Origin: an uncultured Bacteroidales bacterium | GTDB taxonomy: Bacteria > Bacteroidota > Bacteroidia > Bacteroidales > UBA932 | Length of the DNA: 6,298 bases | Direction of reading: 5' to 3' | Assembly: GCA_946549475.1 (NCBI GenBank) | Contig: CAMNQO010000104.1 | Coordinates: 1-6,298, forward strand | Part shown: in pieces, positions 1 to 6,005 of the stretch | Layout of the letters: each line of letters begins with the position of its first letter | How positions within the stretch are numbered: the first letter of the stretch is position 1 | Program-made: the position numbers and the translations under genes | The notes under the pieces: generated by a model | What the model saw: the letters and a program-made list of their open reading frames with translations, nothing else | The model's database searches: none | What the model was told of the DNA's origin: nothing

Positions 1-221
1 AGTCCCTGGGTCGCCATCCCGACGGTGTATTTGTTCATCCGGTTGGTGCCGACACCCATGATGCCGCGCAAGCCGCCGGTGCCGAATTCCAAACTGCGAT
101 AGAATGCATCTTCCAGCCCGGCAGGGTCTTCCCGCTGCATGCGGCGTATTTCCTCTTTGGTCTGTTCGTCGAAGTTGCCGTTGAGCCACGCTTCGACTGT
201 CTGTAAGTATGTTTTCTCCAT
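1..221 (-). CDS. Phospho-sugar mutase (phosphoglucomutase/phosphomannomutase), N-terminal part
   Basis: Reading the minus strand from the ATG at 221 gives 73 open codons that run off the left edge, so only the N-terminus is present. Residues 46-53 read FGTGGLRG, followed by a G-rich stretch and NRMNKYTVG. This is the N-terminal signature of the PGM2-like branch of the alpha-D-phosphohexomutases, which move a phosphate between C1 and C6 of glucose or mannose in the cytoplasm. The family is usually near 580 residues; the catalytic phosphoserine loop and metal site lie outside the window. Glucose versus mannose (or pentose) specificity cannot be judged from this part. The start is supported by the family-like N-terminus and by a promoter box about 22 nt upstream. 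No clear Shine-Dalgarno sequence is seen, which is common in Bacteroidota. The gene diverges from the metallopeptidase gene. Confidence 0.88.
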   Translation of the reverse strand, partial: MEKTYLQTVEAWLNGNFDEQTKEEIRRMQREDPAGLEDAFYRSLEFGTGGLRGIMGVGTNRMNKYTVGMATQG

Positions 222-243
222 AGAATGAATAAGTTTAATCACG

Positions 244-275
244 CAAATTTAATCAAATCTCTCAAAAAAATGAAA
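244..275 (-). promoter_or_regulatory. Bacteroidota-type promoter for the phospho-sugar mutase gene
   Basis: On the minus strand a perfect TAnnTTTG -7 box (TAAATTTG) lies at 251-244. A TTTC at 275-272, one base off the TTTG -33 box, precedes it with a 20-nt spacer. The usual Bacteroidota spacing is 19-21 nt. This predicts a short leader of roughly 15-20 nt before the ATG at 221. Identified by consensus match only. Confidence 0.6.
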
Positions 276-283
276 TTATTTGC

Positions 284-291
284 TATCTTTG
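284..291 (+). promoter_or_regulatory. Bacteroidota -7 promoter box for the metallopeptidase operon
   Basis: TATCTTTG matches TAnnTTTG exactly and lies 24 nt before the ATG at 316, so the leader would be short. No TTTG is found at the expected -33 distance (about 259-265 reads tctctca-like sequence), so the upstream half is weak or absent. An AAAGGA at 305-310, 5 nt before the ATG, is a plausible ribosome binding site. It is the only promoter-like sequence seen for the three-gene run. Confidence 0.55.
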
Positions 292-315
292 AACATTGAA
301 TAAAAAAGGAAAAAG

Positions 316-987
316 ATGAATTGGATGATTCTGATTCTGGTCATGGTGGCCAGTTATGCCATTCAGGCGATACTCAACGCGAAGTTTACCCGTTACTCCA
401 AGATTCCCAACGACGCCGGCATGAGCGGGGCGGAAGTCGCCCGGAAGATGCTGGCGGACCACGGGATTACGGATGTGGCCGTCATCAGTACCGGCGGTCG
501 GCTGACCGACCATTACAACCCGCTCGACAAGACCGTCAACCTCAGCCAGGAAGTCTTTTCCGGGCGTTCGGTCGCATCCGCCGCCATCGCCGCCCATGAA
601 TGCGGGCACGCCGTCCAGCATGCCAGGGGCTACGCGCCGCTCAACATGCGCTCCGCCCTGGTGCCGGTCGTTTCTTTCTCCAGTCAGATTGTCAGTTGGG
701 TCCTGCTTGCCGGCGTCATCCTTATCGAGCGTTTTCCGGCCGTTCTCTGGGCCGGTATCGCGCTCTTCGCCCTTACGACCCTCTTTTCCTTTGTCACCCT
801 GCCGGTCGAGGTCAATGCCTCCTCCCGGGCCGTCGCCTGGCTGGAGTCCTCGCAGATAGCCCGCGACGAAAACCGGGACAAGGCCGTCGATGCGCTTCAA
901 TGGGCGGCCTATACCTATGTCATCGCGGCGCTGGGGTCGCTGGCTACCCTGCTTTATTACATCAATATCGTCAATTCGCGCCGATGA
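316..987 (+). CDS. Membrane zinc metallopeptidase, YugP / Zn_peptidase_2 family
   Basis: This 223-residue protein is close to the usual length for the YugP-like neutral zinc metallopeptidases. The zinc site HECGH is at residues 94-98 (HExxH form: His94 and His98 as ligands, Glu95 as catalytic base). Glu165 in LPVEVNASSRA is the likely third ligand, by analogy with the family's LPVE(F/V)xAS motif. GRLTDHYNP at 61-69 is another family hallmark. Hydrophobic segments near residues 2-20, 113-137, 140-163 and 195-219 indicate an integral inner-membrane protein. The physiological substrate of this family is not known to me; membrane-protein turnover is a guess. The start is supported by AAAGGA at 305-310 and the -7 box at 284-291. 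The stop codon overlaps the next start (ATGA, 984-987), so it is probably first in an operon. Confidence 0.9.
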   Translation: MNWMILILVMVASYAIQAILNAKFTRYSKIPNDAGMSGAEVARKMLADHGITDVAVISTGGRLTDHYNPLDKTVNLSQEVFSGRSVASAAIAAHECGHAVQHARGYAPLNMRSALVPVVSFSSQIVSWVLLAGVILIERFPAVLWAGIALFALTTLFSFVTLPVEVNASSRAVAWLESSQIARDENRDKAVDALQWAAYTYVIAALGSLATLLYYINIVNSRR

Positions 988-1631
988 ACCGATACGGACT
1001 TGTCATATTTGACCTGGACGGAACAATCCTCGATACGCTGCCGGATCTGAGCGCTGCGGTCAACCATGCCCTTGCGCAGCGCGGAATGCCTCCGCATACC
1101 CTTGAGGAATACAAACTGATGGTGGGGGACGGCATCCGCAGTCTTTGTCGCAAGGCGCTGGACTCCGATGACGAAAAAATTCTGGATGCTTCCTTGCGCG
1201 ACTTCAAGGAGTATTATATCGCCCATATCGATGTGCAGACGCGCCCGTATGAAGGCATGCCGGAACTCATAGACAAGTTGCAGCGCCGGGGCGTGAGCGT
1301 CGCGGTGGCTTCCAACAAATTCGAGGCGGGCGTCCGGACTTTGGTGCGGCGTTTCTATCCGGCCATTCCGTCCGAACTGGTCTTGGGCGAGGTGGAGGGA
1401 CGCTCCCGAAAACCGAGTCCGGATATGCTCGGACTCCTGATCTCCCGCTTTCCCGAGGGGACCCGCTGCTGCATGGTGGGGGATGCCTGGACGGATATTC
1501 AGGCCGGCAAGGCCGTCGGCTGCGACACCATCGGGGTAAGTTGGGGCTACCGTCATACGGAAGCGTTGTATCAGGCGGGTGCCGACAAGGTCGCCGACAG
1601 CGTTGAAGAACTTACGAATTTATTATTATAA
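984..1631 (+). CDS. HAD-superfamily phosphatase, phosphoglycolate phosphatase-like
   Basis: A 215-residue cytoplasmic hydrolase of HAD subfamily IA with all four motifs in order: motif I DLDGT at 10-14 (Asp10 nucleophile, Asp12 acid/base), motif II Ser110 in VAVASNK, motif III Lys143 in SRKPSPD, and motif IV GDAWTDI with Asp167 and Asp171 for magnesium. A helical C1-type cap fits between motifs I and II. The overall pattern resembles Gph, which dephosphorylates 2-phosphoglycolate, but substrates in this group are hard to predict (pyrophosphatase PpaX and nucleotidases look alike), so no symbol is given. The frame stays open far upstream (to 600), but the ATG at 984 places motif I at the usual position about ten residues in. 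This start overlaps the metallopeptidase stop by 4 nt and lacks its own ribosome binding site, suggesting translational coupling. Confidence 0.9.
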   Translation: MNRYGLVIFDLDGTILDTLPDLSAAVNHALAQRGMPPHTLEEYKLMVGDGIRSLCRKALDSDDEKILDASLRDFKEYYIAHIDVQTRPYEGMPELIDKLQRRGVSVAVASNKFEAGVRTLVRRFYPAIPSELVLGEVEGRSRKPSPDMLGLLISRFPEGTRCCMVGDAWTDIQAGKAVGCDTIGVSWGYRHTEALYQAGADKVADSVEELTNLLL

Positions 1632-1635
1632 GACC

Positions 1636-3501
1636 ATGAAAAAAATCTATTTGACCTTGATTGTCATGCTGACAGGCATGACGGCATCCGCAGGGCAATG
1701 GGCTCCTGCCGGGAATCTCATCAAGACCCGCTGGGCCGCGCAGGTGGATCCGGGCAATCCGCTTCCCGAATACCCCCGCCCCCAGATGGTCCGCTCCGAC
1801 TGGCAGAACCTCAATGGCTTGTGGAACTATGCCATTCTTCCGCAGAATGACCCCTACAACCAGGCCGACGGCGAAATCCTGGTCCCTTTCTGCGTGGAGT
1901 CTTCGCTCTCCGGCGTCCAGAAGAGGGTGGGCAAGGACAATGCCCTGTGGTACGAGCGCAGTTTCAGCGTTCCGGCCCGGTGGCGCCGCAGCAAAGTCCT
2001 CTTGCATTTCGGTGCCGTGGATTGGAGCAGCGAAATCTGGGTGAACGGCATCAAAGTCGGTGAACATACGGGCGGCTATACCCCGTTCTCGCTGGACATC
2101 ACCTCCGCCCTGCACAAATCCGGCCGCCAGACTTTGCGGGTCAAAGTGACGGATGACACGGACAATGGCTACCAGCCCCGAGGCAAGCAGGTCGAATCTC
2201 CCTACGGTATCTGGTACACCCCGGTCACCGGCATCTGGCAGACCGTCTGGATGGAGCCTGTGCCCGCCAAAGCGTCCATCGCATCCTATTATCCCGTCTG
2301 GAACGCCGACAAGAAAGAGTTGAGCGTCGATGTGCAGGCCGAAGGTGACTATGACGAGGTGCGTGTCCGTCTGCTTGACGGTGGGGCGGTGGTCGGCGAA
2401 GGGCAGGTGATTGCCGTTTCCGAGCCCAAACTCTGGAGTCCCGACAGCCCTTCCCTGTATGATCTGGACATCGCACTGCTGAAGAAAGGAAAGGTCGTGG
2501 ACCAGGTCAAAGGTTATACGGCCCTGCGTACCATCGCAAAAGTCCATGAGTCCCGCGCCAAGGACCGTCGGACCAACGAATATACCCGCATGCTGCTCAA
2601 CGGACAGCGCCTCTTCCATTTCGGTCCCCTCGACCAGGGCTGGTGGCCCGACGGTCTCTACACCGCTCCCACCGACGAGGCCCTTAAATATGACATTCTC
2701 AAGACCAAGGAGTGGGGCTGGAACATGATCCGCAAGCATATCAAGGTCGAACCTGCCCGCTGGTACTGGTGGTGCGACAAACTCGGTATCCTCGTCTGGC
2801 AGGACATGCCTTGCATCGGCGACCACAGCAGCCGCGGTGCCAATGAGACCCGCGACCCGCAGGTCCGTCAGAATACCCGCAACAAGTGGGCCCACGACAG
2901 TTTCGTGGGCGGTACGGATTGCGTGATTCCCAAGGATTGGCAGGACAATTATTATAAGGAATGGGGGGAAATCATCGATGCTTTCAAGATTTTCCAAAGC
3001 ATTGTGGTCTGGATCCCCTTCAATGAGGCCTGGGGCCAGTTTGACACGCCGCGTGCCGTGCGGTTTACCCGCGAGAAAGATCCGACGCGCCTGGTCAATG
3101 AATCCTCCGGCGGCAACTTCTCCCTGAGCGGAGATATCCAGGATGTGCATCACTATGCCCGTCCGGCGATGAATGCCGTCGAGAAGTCGATGATTAATGT
3201 GGTGGGTGAGTACGGCGGTCTGGGCTGGCCCGTCGCGGGGCATCTCTGGCAACAGGACAAGAACTGGGGCTATGGCGATGTCTTCGACAACGGCAAGGAC
3301 CTGTTGGATGTGTATGCCGATTTTGCCGGGACGCTCAAATCCTATATCGAAGTGATGGGCTGCGGCGGGGCCGTCTATACCCAGACCACCGATGTCGAAA
3401 TCGAGGTCAACGGTATCATGACCTATGACCGCGAAGTCATCAAGGTGGATGAGAAACGCTTTGCCGAAATCAACCGTTCGGTCATCGAGAGCCTGAAGTA
3501 G
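1636..3501 (+). CDS. Secreted glycoside hydrolase family 2 protein (beta-galactosidase/glucuronidase-like)
   Basis: A 621-residue protein. Residues 1-19 form a Sec signal peptide (MKK, hydrophobic core, ASA before a probable cut after Ala19) with no lipobox cysteine, so a soluble periplasmic or exported enzyme is expected. An N-terminal jelly-roll sugar-binding domain (about 45-205, with WYERSF and a WVNGIKVGEHTGGYTPF block) is followed by an Ig-like domain (about 206-300) and a TIM barrel (about 301-621). The expected acid/base is Glu464 in WIPFNEAWGQ and the nucleophile is Glu525 in GEYGG. The C-terminal block YTQTTDVEIEVNG then TYDR is shared by related Bacteroidales GH2 proteins. Classical beta-galactosidase C-terminal domains are absent. 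Substrate is unknown: beta-galactoside, glucuronide or mannoside all fit. The ATG at 1636 is preferred over 1579 because it starts the signal peptide, 4 nt after the HAD stop. No SusC/SusD partner is nearby. Confidence 0.9.
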   Translation: MKKIYLTLIVMLTGMTASAGQWAPAGNLIKTRWAAQVDPGNPLPEYPRPQMVRSDWQNLNGLWNYAILPQNDPYNQADGEILVPFCVESSLSGVQKRVGKDNALWYERSFSVPARWRRSKVLLHFGAVDWSSEIWVNGIKVGEHTGGYTPFSLDITSALHKSGRQTLRVKVTDDTDNGYQPRGKQVESPYGIWYTPVTGIWQTVWMEPVPAKASIASYYPVWNADKKELSVDVQAEGDYDEVRVRLLDGGAVVGEGQVIAVSEPKLWSPDSPSLYDLDIALLKKGKVVDQVKGYTALRTIAKVHESRAKDRRTNEYTRMLLNGQRLFHFGPLDQGWWPDGLYTAPTDEALKYDILKTKEWGWNMIRKHIKVEPARWYWWCDKLGILVWQDMPCIGDHSSRGANETRDPQVRQNTRNKWAHDSFVGGTDCVIPKDWQDNYYKEWGEIIDAFKIFQSIVVWIPFNEAWGQFDTPRAVRFTREKDPTRLVNESSGGNFSLSGDIQDVHHYARPAMNAVEKSMINVVGEYGGLGWPVAGHLWQQDKNWGYGDVFDNGKDLLDVYADFAGTLKSYIEVMGCGGAVYTQTTDVEIEVNGIMTYDREVIKVDEKRFAEINRSVIESLK

Positions 3502-3522
3502 GAAGGCTGCCGCCTCCGATGC

Positions 3523-3558
3523 AAAGGGACCGGCCCGTCAAGGGAGCGGTCCTTTTTT
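3523..3558 (+). terminator. Rho-independent terminator after the GH2 gene
   Basis: GGACCG at 3527-3532 pairs with CGGTCC at 3547-3552. The stem extends outward through a G.U pair and three A-T pairs (3523-3526 with 3553-3556), and an inner CCC/GGG (3534-3536 with 3542-3544) can stack inside. Six T residues follow at 3553-3558. It starts 22 nt after the GH2 stop and should end the three-gene transcript. The T-run reaches into the trmD stop codon (3557-3559) on the opposite strand. In the minus direction the hairpin is followed by only three Ts, so it would be a weak terminator for trmD. Confidence 0.85.
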
Positions 3559-4231
3559 ATTTCAGCAAGCCCGGACGGAGCGCTGCGGTGCGGGCAAGGG
3601 CCTGTTCGTCCTGCCAGGCACGGATGCGGACGGGGTCTCCGCAGAGCAGCACTTCCGGAACTTTCCATCCGTTGTATTCCGCCGGGCGGGTATAGATGGG
3701 AGGGGAGAGCAGCCCGTCCTGGTAGCAGTCGGACAAGGCACTGGTCTCATCGGTGATCGCGCCCGGGAGCAGCCGGACGACGGCATCCGCGACGATGGCC
3801 GCCGGCAGTTCTCCGCCGCTGAGCACATAGTCTCCGACGGTGATTTCCCGTGTGATCAGATGCTCGCGAATCCGGTGGTCGATGCCCTTGTAATGGCCGC
3901 AGAGCAGGATGATGTTTTCCTTGAGGGAGAGTTCGTTGGCCACGGCCTGGGAAAACTGTTCCCCGTCGGGCGTGAGGTAGATGATTTCGTCATAGTGCCG
4001 CTCCGCCTGCAACTCGCTGATCATCTTGTGCAGCGGCTCCACCATCATCACCATGCCGGCATCGCCTCCATAACTGTAGTCGTCCACCTGCCGGTGGGAG
4101 CCTTTGCCGTATTTGCGAGGGTTGTGGACATGGATTTCCACGATGCCTTTCCGGATGGCCCGCCCCACGATGGAGTGGCTTAAGGGACTGTCCAGCAATT
4201 CCGGAACGACGGATATGATGTCTATGCGCAT
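3557..4231 (-). CDS. trmD: tRNA (guanine-N1)-methyltransferase TrmD
   Basis: This 224-residue cytoplasmic SPOUT methyltransferase methylates N1 of G37, next to the anticodon, using S-adenosylmethionine, which guards against +1 frameshifting. The trefoil-knot cofactor site is clear: LCGHYKGID at 110-118 and GDYVLSGGELPA at 133-144. Arg153 in VVRLLPG and Asp168 in LSDCYQDGLL match the catalytic Arg154 and Asp169 of the E. coli and Haemophilus enzymes. PPIYTRP at 167-173 plus ten (about 177-183) and the C-terminal tRNA-binding helices are also present. The frame is open to 4264, but the ATG at 4231 gives the normal MRIDI start and keeps the -7 box upstream. Length is normal for a compact TrmD. 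In many bacteria trmD sits with rpsP, rimM and rplS; here it stands alone, convergent with the GH2 gene and divergent from the DUF349 gene. Confidence 0.97.
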   Translation of the reverse strand: MRIDIISVVPELLDSPLSHSIVGRAIRKGIVEIHVHNPRKYGKGSHRQVDDYSYGGDAGMVMMVEPLHKMISELQAERHYDEIIYLTPDGEQFSQAVANELSLKENIILLCGHYKGIDHRIREHLITREITVGDYVLSGGELPAAIVADAVVRLLPGAITDETSALSDCYQDGLLSPPIYTRPAEYNGWKVPEVLLCGDPVRIRAWQDEQALARTAALRPGLLK

Positions 4232-4251
4232 AATTGAACTGAATTTCCGCG

Positions 4252-4281
4252 CAAAATTAGGCATAAAGAAGAAAATTCAAA
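4252..4281 (-). promoter_or_regulatory. Bacteroidota-type promoter for trmD
   Basis: On the minus strand TAATTTTG at 4259-4252 matches TAnnTTTG exactly, and TTTG at 4281-4278 fits the -33 box with an 18-nt spacer, one shorter than the usual 19-21. Transcription would start close to 4246, giving a leader of about 15 nt before the ATG at 4231. Consensus match only. Confidence 0.6.
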
Positions 4282-4313
4282 AACTTTCTCATGCCATATC
4301 CCAAAAATCTGCG

Positions 4314-4321
4314 TATATTTG
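4314..4321 (+). promoter_or_regulatory. Bacteroidota -7 promoter box for the DUF349-yidC transcript
   Basis: TATATTTG fits TAnnTTTG exactly and is followed by CAAG, where transcription would start within a few bases. The ATG at 4365 lies 43 nt downstream. The -33 half is poor: a TTTC at 4285-4288 is about 25 nt away, beyond the usual spacing. The box helps decide the start of the downstream gene, since an upstream start would lie outside this transcript. Confidence 0.55.
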
Positions 4322-4337
4322 CAAGATTAACGGCCGC

Positions 4338-4354
4338 GCTGGCGAGCCAGTTTT
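4338..4354 (+). other. Short hairpin plus T-run in the DUF349-yidC leader
   Basis: CTGG at 4339-4342 and CCAG at 4347-4350 form a 4-bp stem around a CGAG tetraloop, with a possible G.U closing pair (4338/4351), then TTTT at 4351-4354. It lies between the predicted transcription start and the ATG at 4365. The stem is short, so it may be chance, a weak pause site, or a structure near the ribosome binding region. Confidence 0.3.
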
Positions 4355-4364
4355 CTTGAGAATT

Positions 4365-6005
4365 ATGGAAGAAGAAAAAATCCCGATTCCCGAAGATATC
4401 GCTTCGGATGTAACGCAAGGCTTGGAGGAGGCCGACACTCCCCGGATCAATTATGCCCAGATGACGCTCTCGGAACTCGTGTCGCTGTTCGAAGAACTGG
4501 CCAAGGCCGAAGACCGTATGCAGCGTCACAAAGAGGCGGAGGCTATCAAGGTGGCCTTTTATCGGAAACTGCTGAAGGAAAAGGAAGAAGCCGGCTATGG
4601 CTCCCATGTGGACGAGCCCGGCCGTTATGAGGAGGAAGTTTTCGAGGGCGAGACTTCGGAAGAAGCGGTCTCCGGCGACGGACCGTCCCGGACGGAAGAG
4701 AGCGGCGAGAGCAATCCTTTCGAAGCCATGGAACAGGGTTTCAAATTGTTCTATACCGCGTACAAGCGTGAGCGGGCCGAGTACAATCGTCAGGCGGAAG
4801 CGGAGAAAGAGGCCAATCTTGCCGCCAAGGAGGCCATCATCGCCGACCTCAAGGCTTTGGTGGAAAAGGAAGAAGACATCAAGGTCACCTTCCCGGAATT
4901 CCGTCAGATCCAGGACCGCTGGAAAAGCGTCGGGCCCGTCCCGGCCGCCCAGGCCCGGAACATCAACGATACCTATCATCTCTATGTGGAGAAGTTCTAC
5001 GACCGGGTCAGCATCGACCGGGAATTGCGCGACCTGGACTTCAAGAAAAACCTGGAAGCCAAGGAGGCTTTTTGCGCCCGGGCGGAGGCGCTGGCCGGGA
5101 GCGAGGATATCGTAGAGGCCTTCCGCGAACTCCAGAAACTCCACGAACAATGGAAAGAGTACGGTCCCGTCTCCAAGGAGTACCGCGAGTCCATTTGGGA
5201 GCGCTTCAAAGCCGCTACCGCCGTCATCAACAAGAAATACCAGGCCTATTACGAAGACCGTAAGTCGCTGGCGGAGGCCAATCTGGCCGCCAAGACCGCC
5301 CTGTGCGAGCAGGTGGAAGAGTGGGCTGCCAAAGAGAATCTGGACCGTGAAGGCTGGAACGCCGGCAGCAAAGCCATCGAAGAGATGCAGAAAGCCTGGA
5401 GAGAAATCGGGCACGCAGGAAAGAAAGACAATCAGAAGATCTATGACCGCTTCCGTGCCGCTTGCGATGCCTTCTTCAACGCCAAGAAAGCGTTTTATGG
5501 CTCCGTCCGGGAGGATATGAACGCCAACGCCGAGAAGAAGACCCGCTTGTGCGAGGAGGCGGAAAGCCTGGCCTCTTCCACCGACTGGAATGCGACGACA
5601 GAGCGTCTGATCGCCCTTCAGAAGGAGTGGAAGACGATAGGAGTGGTTCCCCGCAAAAAGTCCGAGGCGCTCTGGAAGAGATTCCGTGCCGCCTGTGATA
5701 CCTTCTTCGCGGCCAAGGCCGAGGCGATGAAGGAGCGCAAGTCCGCCGATGCCGGGAGAAAGGGGCGTACGCATACGGACCGTCGCGAACGGGGCGGAAA
5801 GTCGCCTTTGGACCAGTTGGTCGAGCGTTATCGCCGCAAGAAACAGGAGTTGGCGACCGCCGAGAACAATATCGGATTTTTCCGCAATGCCGGCGCTTTG
5901 CTGGCGCAGATGCAGGAGCGCCTGGAGAAAGACCGCGCCGAAGTAGCCTCACTGGAAGAGCAGATCCGACAAATGCAAAGTCAAGGAGAGGAGAACAATG
6001 GATAA
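4365..6005 (+). CDS. DUF349 repeat protein, function unknown
   Basis: A 546-residue soluble, highly charged and probably mostly helical protein with no signal peptide or membrane segment. Residues 28-75 resemble a helical N-terminal domain; 82-118 is an acidic, likely disordered linker. Four DUF349 repeats follow, marked by the conserved Trp in DRWKSVGPVP (Trp186), EQWKEYGPVS (Trp263), KAWREIGHAG (Trp345) and KEWKTIGVVP (Trp422), each followed by an aromatic-rich helix such as RFRAACDAFFNAK. A basic linker (456-480) leads to a C-terminal coiled coil (about 481-540). The biochemical role of the family is not established. The ATG at 4365 is chosen because the open frame upstream (to 4104) covers the promoter region and antisense trmD, and no other ATG lies between the -7 box and 4365. 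The 3' end overlaps yidC by 8 nt, suggesting coupled expression. Confidence 0.88.
   Translation: MEEEKIPIPEDIASDVTQGLEEADTPRINYAQMTLSELVSLFEELAKAEDRMQRHKEAEAIKVAFYRKLLKEKEEAGYGSHVDEPGRYEEEVFEGETSEEAVSGDGPSRTEESGESNPFEAMEQGFKLFYTAYKRERAEYNRQAEAEKEANLAAKEAIIADLKALVEKEEDIKVTFPEFRQIQDRWKSVGPVPAAQARNINDTYHLYVEKFYDRVSIDRELRDLDFKKNLEAKEAFCARAEALAGSEDIVEAFRELQKLHEQWKEYGPVSKEYRESIWERFKAATAVINKKYQAYYEDRKSLAEANLAAKTALCEQVEEWAAKENLDREGWNAGSKAIEEMQKAWREIGHAGKKDNQKIYDRFRAACDAFFNAKKAFYGSVREDMNANAEKKTRLCEEAESLASSTDWNATTERLIALQKEWKTIGVVPRKKSEALWKRFRAACDTFFAAKAEAMKERKSADAGRKGRTHTDRRERGGKSPLDQLVERYRRKKQELATAENNIGFFRNAGALLAQMQERLEKDRAEVASLEEQIRQMQSQGEENNG
5983..5993 (+). promoter_or_regulatory. Strong ribosome binding site for yidC inside the DUF349 gene
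   Basis: AAGGAGAGGAG lies within the last codons of the DUF349 gene, with AGGAG 9 nt and GGAG 4 nt before the yidC ATG at 5998. It is the best Shine-Dalgarno match in the window and stands out against the weak or absent sites elsewhere, so yidC can be initiated independently as well as by coupling. Confidence 0.7.

Noticed and set aside
283..900. Open frame antisense to the metallopeptidase gene
   Set aside because: The sense strand has a clear HECGH protease with promoter and ribosome binding site; the antisense product is Gly/Asp/Arg-rich with no motif.
600..983. Upstream extension of the HAD phosphatase frame
   Set aside because: It overlaps the metallopeptidase in another frame and its sequence is Arg/Pro/Ala-rich shadow. 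Motif I near residue 10 from the ATG at 984 fits the family.
1612..3252. Long open frame (546 codons) antisense to the GH2 gene
   Set aside because: It is a mirror of the GH2 gene's codon use: the G+C-rich third positions remove stops from the opposite strand. It has no recognisable domain, no promoter box and repetitive G/D/V/H-rich composition.
3860..4183. Small plus-strand frame with a run of five histidines, suggestive of a metal-binding peptide
   Set aside because: It lies wholly antisense to trmD; the histidine run comes from the reverse complement of the MVMMVEP coding region. No promoter or ribosome binding site was seen.
4232..4264. Eleven-residue N-terminal extension of TrmD
   Set aside because: It would run through the trmD -7 box at 4252-4259. 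The ATG at 4231 gives the normal TrmD N-terminus MRIDI.
4104..4364. Upstream extension of the DUF349 frame
   Set aside because: It lies over antisense trmD and both divergent promoters, and would precede the -7 box at 4314-4321. The family-like sequence begins only after 4365.
4257..5774. Long open frame (505 codons) antisense to the DUF349 gene
   Set aside because: It shadows the repeat-rich, Glu/Lys-rich sense gene, which turns into Leu/Phe-rich sequence on the other strand. The apparent hydrophobicity is an artefact; no family is recognisable.
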